Origin: an uncultured Bacilli bacterium
GTDB taxonomy: Bacteria > Bacillota_I > Bacilli_A > RF39 > UBA660
DNA length: 11,400 bases
Direction: 5' to 3'
NCBI GenBank assembly: GCA_944359595.1
Contig: CALVSV010000072.1
Location: 1-11,400, forward strand
Below are positions 7,835-11,400 of the stretch, piece after piece. Each line of letters begins with the position of its first letter. The first letter of the stretch is position 1. The notes beneath the pieces are model-generated. The model saw nothing but the letters and a program-made list of their open reading frames with translations. It ran no database searches and was not told the origin of the DNA. A program made the position numbers and the translations under genes.

Positions 7835-7897
7835 ATGATATCAATAAATTCAAATAAATACAAGTCTTTTTTAGATTTCTTCAAAAAATATGGTTGA
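7835..7897 (+). CDS. Possible 20-residue peptide or cut-off start of a gene
   Basis: ATG at 7835 encodes MISINSNKYKSFLDFFKKYG and stops at TGA (7895-7897), the three bases directly before the 81-bp inverted-repeat element. AAAGAAGTGA lies upstream at a plausible distance, a mediocre ribosome binding site. Two readings are possible: the 5' end of a plus-strand gene whose rest was lost when the element inserted, or a chance frame. The peptide has no Cys and only Ser-type residues typical of any sequence, so it is a poor azoline precursor. No family is recognised. Confidence 0.25.
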   Translation: MISINSNKYKSFLDFFKKYG

Positions 7898-7978
7898 TGT
7901 AAATGTTAAAATAGAATTGGACAAAAATGTCAATCTAGAAATTGGACAGTTTGTACCAATTCTATTTTAACATTTACA
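7898..7978. mobile_element. 81-bp element with 23-bp perfect inverted ends (MITE- or IS-end-like)
   Basis: The left arm 7898-7920 (TGTAAATGTTAAAATAG then AATTGG) is exactly complementary to the right arm 7956-7978, with 35 bp between. The element begins TGT and ends ACA, and just inside the left arm reads TAGAATTGGACA. A near copy, TAGAAATTGGACA, occurs at 7936-7948. TG...CA termini with TTGGACA nearby resemble ends of IS3-family (IS150-group) insertion sequences, so this may be a non-autonomous derivative or the fused ends of a deleted IS. No clean target duplication is seen: only GA flanks both sides. The stop codon of the neighbouring minus-strand gene (7974-7976) lies inside the right arm. 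It could also act as a terminator for that operon, since a T6 run follows shortly after on the minus strand. Confidence 0.6.
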
Positions 7979-8297
7979 GATGATATCTTTCTAAACTTTT
8001 ATTAGCTAACAAATATGCAAGAATACCACTAGTATAATAATACTCAATATTGTTTTCATTAAGCATTTTATTATATTCATCAAATATTTTATATATCAAT
8101 TTATGATTTTCATCTAAATGACAAAAATTAGGATTGATCTGCATATTTATTAACCATAAATATCTATTATATAAATAATCAACGCTCACATTGTAATCAT
8201 TTGCAATTAATTCTAGTTTATGCATTCGGCTTTTATCATCACATATATCACAATATGCATTATAAATTAAAATGTCTAGTTTATCTTTTTCACTCAT
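7974..8297 (-). CDS. Nucleotidyltransferase-like protein, apparently cut off before its active site
   Basis: 107 residues. The end, IFDEYNKMLNENNIEYYYTS then GILAYLLANKSLERYH, resembles the N-terminal part of nucleotidyltransferase-fold proteins ('...gI.YyltGglA.yL..k.l.RyH.DIDi..'), in which the catalytic D-x-D follows within a few residues of R-Y-H. Here the frame reads RYHL and stops in the right arm of the 81-bp inverted-repeat element, so the catalytic motif is absent. The N-terminal half is charged and helical with an HTH-like KLELIANDYNVSVDYLYNRY. The ATG at 8297 has a good SD (GGAGG, 10 bases upstream) 18 bp after the ycaO stop, so it was the last gene of the RiPP operon. I infer a fragment disrupted by the element. 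An intact small protein of another kind is the alternative. Confidence 0.5.
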   Translation of the reverse strand: MSEKDKLDILIYNAYCDICDDKSRMHKLELIANDYNVSVDYLYNRYLWLINMQINPNFCHLDENHKLIYKIFDEYNKMLNENNIEYYYTSGILAYLLANKSLERYHL

Positions 8298-8315
8298 AAT
8301 TATAAATCCTCCATT

Positions 8316-9593
8316 CTATGGAAACGGATGAGGCATATCCGTTAACTTATCACTATATTTTAAATTCAATTTTTTTGGTACAAGAAAAAACCGAGTTGCT
8401 CCTAGTCTTGGATATATATGACTTTTATTTAAATCAATTAGACTTGGTGCTATAACTTTAACCACTTTAATACCTGTTTTCTTTATATCATCAGTAGTTA
8501 ATTCCTTATAATATACATCTATATTTTGCAATTTTAAATTTTTTATTAAATCATTAAAAGATGTAACTTCTCTTTTATAATCAATTACTTTGCTATTAAA
8601 TAGTAATTTATTAAAATTATTACTTTGATAATATAAAAAGTGCTCATATAATGTTTTAATTTTTTTTGGATTTTCTTGACGAACATCCATTATATTTAAA
8701 GAATAAAAATAAGTAAATAAACATTCTTTTAATGACTTATTAATTGCATAATCCGAATTTAAATTAGCACATGCACCTATACCATAATGTATATGATTTT
8801 TTTCGTTTTTATAGATAATAGATAAATAAATTGGAACTTTAATATCAGAATATAGCTTATATATTTTTATATTATATTCTTTTTTTATTATATTTATCAA
8901 ATTTAAATTTTTTGTATCTAATGTTTCTAAATTTATTTCTGGTGGATCTAATCGTTGCATAAAATTAATCATTAATGCGTCTCTTTCTATTAATTCCAAC
9001 AATCCACTTTGTATACACTCATCTAATGTAAAACCCGCCGCCATACCAGTAGATGTAGTTTCAGCCACTGGTTTATTTAAATCATATGGCAAATATATTA
9101 AACTTGCAGGCCAATATTTAAATGTTTGTTTATTATCAATACTATAAATCTTTGTCCATTCTATTTTTTCCTTATTAAGATTTAGAAATAAATTAGAGTT
9201 GTTATATTGATCTTCACTATACGTAAAAAAATTATCAAAAGTATTTTCTTTTTTTAAATTTGCTTTAATATTTCTTATAATTTCTTTTTTGGGAATATAT
9301 GACATACAATAACGTTCTAACGCCTCTGCTAAACAACTAGTCATAGCAATCTTTTCATCTTCATTCACACCTAAACCACCACTAGAAATTTCTCTACTTG
9401 AACCAAACAAATCAACAGTATTAGCACTTAAACATTGATACATACAAAGATTATACTTATCTAATTCATATCGTTTTAACATAGCGTTTACTATTCCAAA
9501 TTTATCACTAAATATATCAGTTAACTTTTCATAATCTTTTCCTAAAATATTTATTATTTCTTTTTTACTTAATATCAATTTATTCTTTTTCAT
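8316..9593 (-). CDS. YcaO-domain cyclodehydratase (TOMM/azoline RiPP biosynthesis, SagD-type)
   Basis: A 425-residue YcaO protein of the kind that uses ATP to activate the backbone amide and cyclise Cys, Ser or Thr in a precursor peptide to thiazolines or oxazolines. Seen (numbered from the 428-residue upstream GTG): SSGGLGVNEDEKIAMTSCLAEALERYC (about 73-99), matching the first ATP/Mg segment with E93/E96-type acidic residues; TSTGMAAGFTLDECIQSG then LLELIERDA (183-209), the second ATP-binding segment; and YGIGACANLNSDYAINKSLK (273-292) with the following E. GATRFF near 401 and the final PHPFP are the PxPxP tail typical of azoline-forming YcaOs. The length is normal and nothing essential appears lost. 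The ATG at 9593 is chosen (AGGTGA five bases upstream); GTG 9602 and ATG 9596 are too close to that SD. It overlaps the F-like gene by 14 bp. Confidence 0.92.
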   Translation of the reverse strand: MKKNKLILSKKEIINILGKDYEKLTDIFSDKFGIVNAMLKRYELDKYNLCMYQCLSANTVDLFGSSREISSGGLGVNEDEKIAMTSCLAEALERYCMSYIPKKEIIRNIKANLKKENTFDNFFTYSEDQYNNSNLFLNLNKEKIEWTKIYSIDNKQTFKYWPASLIYLPYDLNKPVAETTSTGMAAGFTLDECIQSGLLELIERDALMINFMQRLDPPEINLETLDTKNLNLINIIKKEYNIKIYKLYSDIKVPIYLSIIYKNEKNHIHYGIGACANLNSDYAINKSLKECLFTYFYSLNIMDVRQENPKKIKTLYEHFLYYQSNNFNKLLFNSKVIDYKREVTSFNDLIKNLKLQNIDVYYKELTTDDIKKTGIKVVKVIAPSLIDLNKSHIYPRLGATRFFLVPKKLNLKYSDKLTDMPHPFP

Positions 9594-9915
9594 CATATTC
9601 ACCTGGCACTTTTAATATTGAATGTAAAACAATTTCTCCATTTTTATATATTTCAATTATTTGATTATTTTTTAAAGTATCTTTATATTTATTAATTAAA
9701 TAATTAGATTTTGTTTTAAACATTTTTTTATATATTTTAAATGTATATATGCTATTAGATTTAATTCTTTTATAAAATGATTTTTCATCAAATTTTGAAT
9801 TTATTAATGGACCAATTAAATATGACTTTTTAGTTTTGGCAATTAATATTGATTTATTTTTAATATTTCTTTTTTTTAAATAATCACCATAAAATAAATA
9901 ATTATTATTTAACAT
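9580..9915 (-). CDS. Minimal E1/F-type TOMM partner protein (Ocin-ThiF-like remnant)
   Basis: 111 residues. The N-terminal half, YLKKRNIKNKSILIAKTKKS then YLIGPLI (33-38) and FYKRIKSN (47-54), follows the pattern of ThiF/E1-like cyclodehydratase partners ('..lN......p.L.v...g...iGPlf.pg.t.Cy.C...Rl.sN'). The end NGEIVLHSILKVPG (92-105) matches their 'G.v..H.vl.vPgC..C'. The two CxxC zinc-binding pairs of the family are missing (KSFYKR and PGEYDE stand in their places), as are the usual N-terminal peptide-binding (RRE) and adenylation-fold domains. A docking partner that couples YcaO to its substrate is the likely role, since these E1 homologues present the leader peptide to YcaO. TAGGAG eight bases before ATG lies inside the upstream gene, which it overlaps by 11 bp; it overlaps ycaO by 14 bp. 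The family call is from pattern and context, so moderate. Confidence 0.6.
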   Translation of the reverse strand: MLNNNYLFYGDYLKKRNIKNKSILIAKTKKSYLIGPLINSKFDEKSFYKRIKSNSIYTFKIYKKMFKTKSNYLINKYKDTLKNNQIIEIYKNGEIVLHSILKVPGEYDEKE

Positions 9916-11089
9916 ATTTAAGACTCCTATTTTTCTGATTTTTCATAAAACTTTGAGCTTCTTCATTAAAATTATCTAAATTATTAATTAAATTTTCTTT
10001 TTCTTTAGTTTTATCATTAACACTTATAAACCATTTTCCTATACTTGTATTCATAAAGTTTTCTATTTCATTAAACGTCCTATTCTGCTTTGTTTTATAT
10101 AGTGGATCACATACTTTAAATCCATATTCATCATATCCTGTAAGTAAAACTGCATGATATCCACCAGGAATCTCACCTGCCAATATTACTAAATTACCGT
10201 CTTGCAATTTTTGTTTTAATAAATTAATAGTTATATTCACACCATTTACAACTTTTGCACCTTTATTTTCTGCATAATTTAAATATTCTTTATATTCAGA
10301 CATTGCAAGTTCAAAATTATCACTATTAATAGTTCCTTGATCATTTTTAAATAGTTCTTTATTTTCATGATAAATTGTTGTCTCTAATCCATTCTTGGCC
10401 ATATAAAATGCTAATGCTGAAAATGGAGTTCCACTCATATACTTTGAACCAAATATTCTATATAACCTTCTCTCATCATACCAATTTGCTTTTGAAATAA
10501 CTTTATAATACTCTAATACCATCATCATACAAACAATAGCACAAGTATCTCCTCTTTGTTTATATGGTCTTACATTTTTATCCATATTGTTTTCCCTTTC
10601 TTTTTTTAAAACTTCTAATGCTTCTACGATTATATTATTATTAAATTCATATATATAACCATTATTTTTCAAAATACCACTACTATTAAGATATTCTAAA
10701 ATTTTCCTTCTAAATAAGAATCCGGAAATACCAATTAAATTGGAAGCAATTAGTTTTTCATCTAAATTATCATAGATAATAATATCTCTAATTGCTTTTC
10801 TATCTTCATGTTCAAGAGTAAAATAAAAGTGTTGAGTTTTATAATGTTCAGATATTTTATAATGTTTTATATCTTCTAAAATTTTGCTTTCTGACATTAA
10901 TAGATTATGTTTGAATTTTTTTTGAAACCTAGATAAAAATATTTTTTCATCCCCAGCGTGATATTTTTTTAATAAATAATCTTTAAATTTTTTAGTATCG
11001 TTATCGTTTGTTTTAAGTAAATATATATAATATAAATGGTCTATTTGATATTGAGCAAAAAATGTTTCAACAGGTGGTGTAATTAACAT
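9905..11089 (-). CDS. Two-domain protein: unknown N-terminal half plus C39-like cysteine peptidase
   Basis: 394 residues. From about 173 the sequence follows papain-fold C39-like peptidases (PF11814/PF13529 type): VRPYKQRGDTCAIVCMMM (Q178 as oxyanion-hole residue, C183 as nucleophile), ERRLYRIFGSKYMSGTPFSA then LAFYMAKNGLETTIY, GGYHAVLLTGYDEYG (H312) and CDPL (D328), so the catalytic set looks complete. Residues 1-165 are helical, charged and unrecognised; SNLIGISGFLFRRKILEYLN followed by SSGILKNNGYIYEF could be a winged-helix unit, possibly an RRE-like leader-binding module (inference). There is no signal peptide, so it acts in the cytoplasm. Leader removal from the peptide modified by the neighbouring YcaO is the likely task. 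The ATG at 11089 has no clear SD and follows the ATPase stop by 10 bp, so it may depend on coupling or be a new junction. It overlaps the next gene by 11 bp. Confidence 0.75.
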   Translation of the reverse strand: MLITPPVETFFAQYQIDHLYYIYLLKTNDNDTKKFKDYLLKKYHAGDEKIFLSRFQKKFKHNLLMSESKILEDIKHYKISEHYKTQHFYFTLEHEDRKAIRDIIIYDNLDEKLIASNLIGISGFLFRRKILEYLNSSGILKNNGYIYEFNNNIIVEALEVLKKERENNMDKNVRPYKQRGDTCAIVCMMMVLEYYKVISKANWYDERRLYRIFGSKYMSGTPFSALAFYMAKNGLETTIYHENKELFKNDQGTINSDNFELAMSEYKEYLNYAENKGAKVVNGVNITINLLKQKLQDGNLVILAGEIPGGYHAVLLTGYDEYGFKVCDPLYKTKQNRTFNEIENFMNTSIGKWFISVNDKTKEKENLINNLDNFNEEAQSFMKNQKNRSLKYVK

Positions 11090-11099
11090 TATATTTGCT

Positions 11100-11400
11100 T
11101 TAGCTAATAGATAATTCTCTCATTCTTATCATAGAATACTCATCAAACATATTAAGTGATGAATGTGTGCCCATTTTTTTAATAGGTAGTATACCTGTCA
11201 TATATACTAACCCTACATACGATTTATCTTTAAATAAATTTCTTAAGAAGTCTAAATATTTATTTTGTAATTCTTTATTATTTCTATTTTCTCTTAATAT
11301 TGCGTCCCATTCATCTATTATAAATATAAATTGTTCTTGTTCTTTTGAATATATAATATCAAACGCTTCAGACAAAATATTTATTTCTTCCTCTTTTAAA
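11100..11400 (-). pseudogene. AAA-ATPase-like protein (PF09820 type), N-terminus beyond the edge and C-terminus cut off
   Basis: The frame is open to the right edge, so the gene starts beyond 11400. The visible ~100 residues contain QFIFIIDEWDAI (Walker B, with the DEWD typical of this family), YLDFLRNLFKDKSYVGLVYM then TGILPIKKMGTHSSLNMFDE and YSMIRMREL. These match 'predicted AAA-ATPase' proteins that usually continue with GFTE-EV and a PD-(D/E)XK nuclease domain for several hundred more residues. Here the frame ends SIS and TAA (11100-11102) right after REL, so the C-terminal part is gone and the next gene begins 10 bp later. This family is multicopy and mobile in many anaerobes, so a remnant at an island edge is plausible. 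An apparent TTG at 11375 is only an internal codon. Confidence 0.8.

Larger units (their letters stand above)
7439..7973. other. Gene-poor interval rich in inverted repeats
   Basis: No convincing protein-coding gene or structural RNA is seen between the GerQ-like stop and the end of the opposing nucleotidyltransferase-like gene. What it holds is five separate inverted repeats (7483-7524, 7705-7742, 7768-7791, 7803-7818 and 7898-7978) and a 20-codon reading frame with a possible ribosome binding site at 7835-7897. Positions 7533-7650 show nothing but AT-rich sequence. A weak promoter-like pair, ATGACA (7653-7658) and TAAAAT (7675-7680) 16 bp apart, precedes the 38-bp palindrome and could give a short transcript ending at its T-run; this is inference. 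Confidence 0.6.

Noticed and set aside
7835..7912. Possible reading of TGA as Trp, extending the 20-residue peptide to ...KYGWCKC
   Set aside because: Trp is TGG in the CorA, YcaO, GerQ-like and ATPase genes where checked, and TGA serves as stop at 4688 and 6549; no sign of a recoded TGA.
7439..7973. CRISPR array, tRNA or riboswitch in the long non-coding interval
   Set aside because: The repeats are all different inverted repeats with no regular direct spacing, and no cloverleaf or known riboswitch core is recognisable.

Overview
The window looks like a very AT-rich, low-GC Gram-positive chromosome (Bacillota; uncultured Mollicutes-like or Erysipelotrichia-like gut Bacilli would fit). The evidence is the base composition, the AAGGAGG/GGTGA-type ribosome binding sites, the lepA-hemW neighbourhood known from Bacillus-type genomes, and a gene for a GerQ-family spore-coat protein. 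Tryptophan is encoded by TGG wherever I checked, and TGA is used as a stop, so the standard bacterial code applies. The exact taxon cannot be fixed from the window.

Left part (1-7168), housekeeping. On the minus strand, one probable operon starts from a near-consensus sigma-A promoter at 4638-4666. It reads: membrane-anchored hypothetical protein, CorA-type Mg2+ transporter, LepA/EF-4, small HTH-like protein, HemW (cut by the left edge). Upstream lies a second minus-strand pair (a multi-pass membrane protein and a 619-residue soluble protein of unknown function) with its own extended -10 promoter. It ends in a small palindrome with a T-run.

Middle (7169-7973). A GerQ-like gene on the plus strand is transcribed divergently from the membrane-protein gene and has a promoter resembling the mother-cell sporulation sigma-E type. 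It is followed by about 530 bp with no convincing gene but an unusual density of inverted repeats: a GC-rich 16-bp stem, a 38-bp perfect palindrome with a T-tail, a near-perfect short hairpin, a 16-bp palindrome and an 81-bp element with 23-bp perfect inverted ends.

Right part (7974-11400), accessory island. The minus-strand genes run, in transcription order: a cut-off AAA-ATPase of the PF09820 type, a protein with an unknown N-terminal half and a C39-like cysteine peptidase half, a 111-residue remnant-like TOMM E1/F-type partner protein, a YcaO cyclodehydratase ending in PHPFP, and a short protein resembling the N-terminus of a nucleotidyltransferase. The last three biosynthetic reading frames overlap or nearly touch, so they are probably co-translated. 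Together YcaO, F-like partner and peptidase form the core of an azoline-type RiPP (TOMM) pathway. No precursor peptide, dehydrogenase or exporter is visible. Both ends of the island are broken genes: the ATPase on the right, and the nucleotidyltransferase-like gene on the left, which ends inside the 81-bp inverted-repeat element. This suggests a rearranged or decaying, or unusually minimal, biosynthetic island and is the most interesting part of the window.
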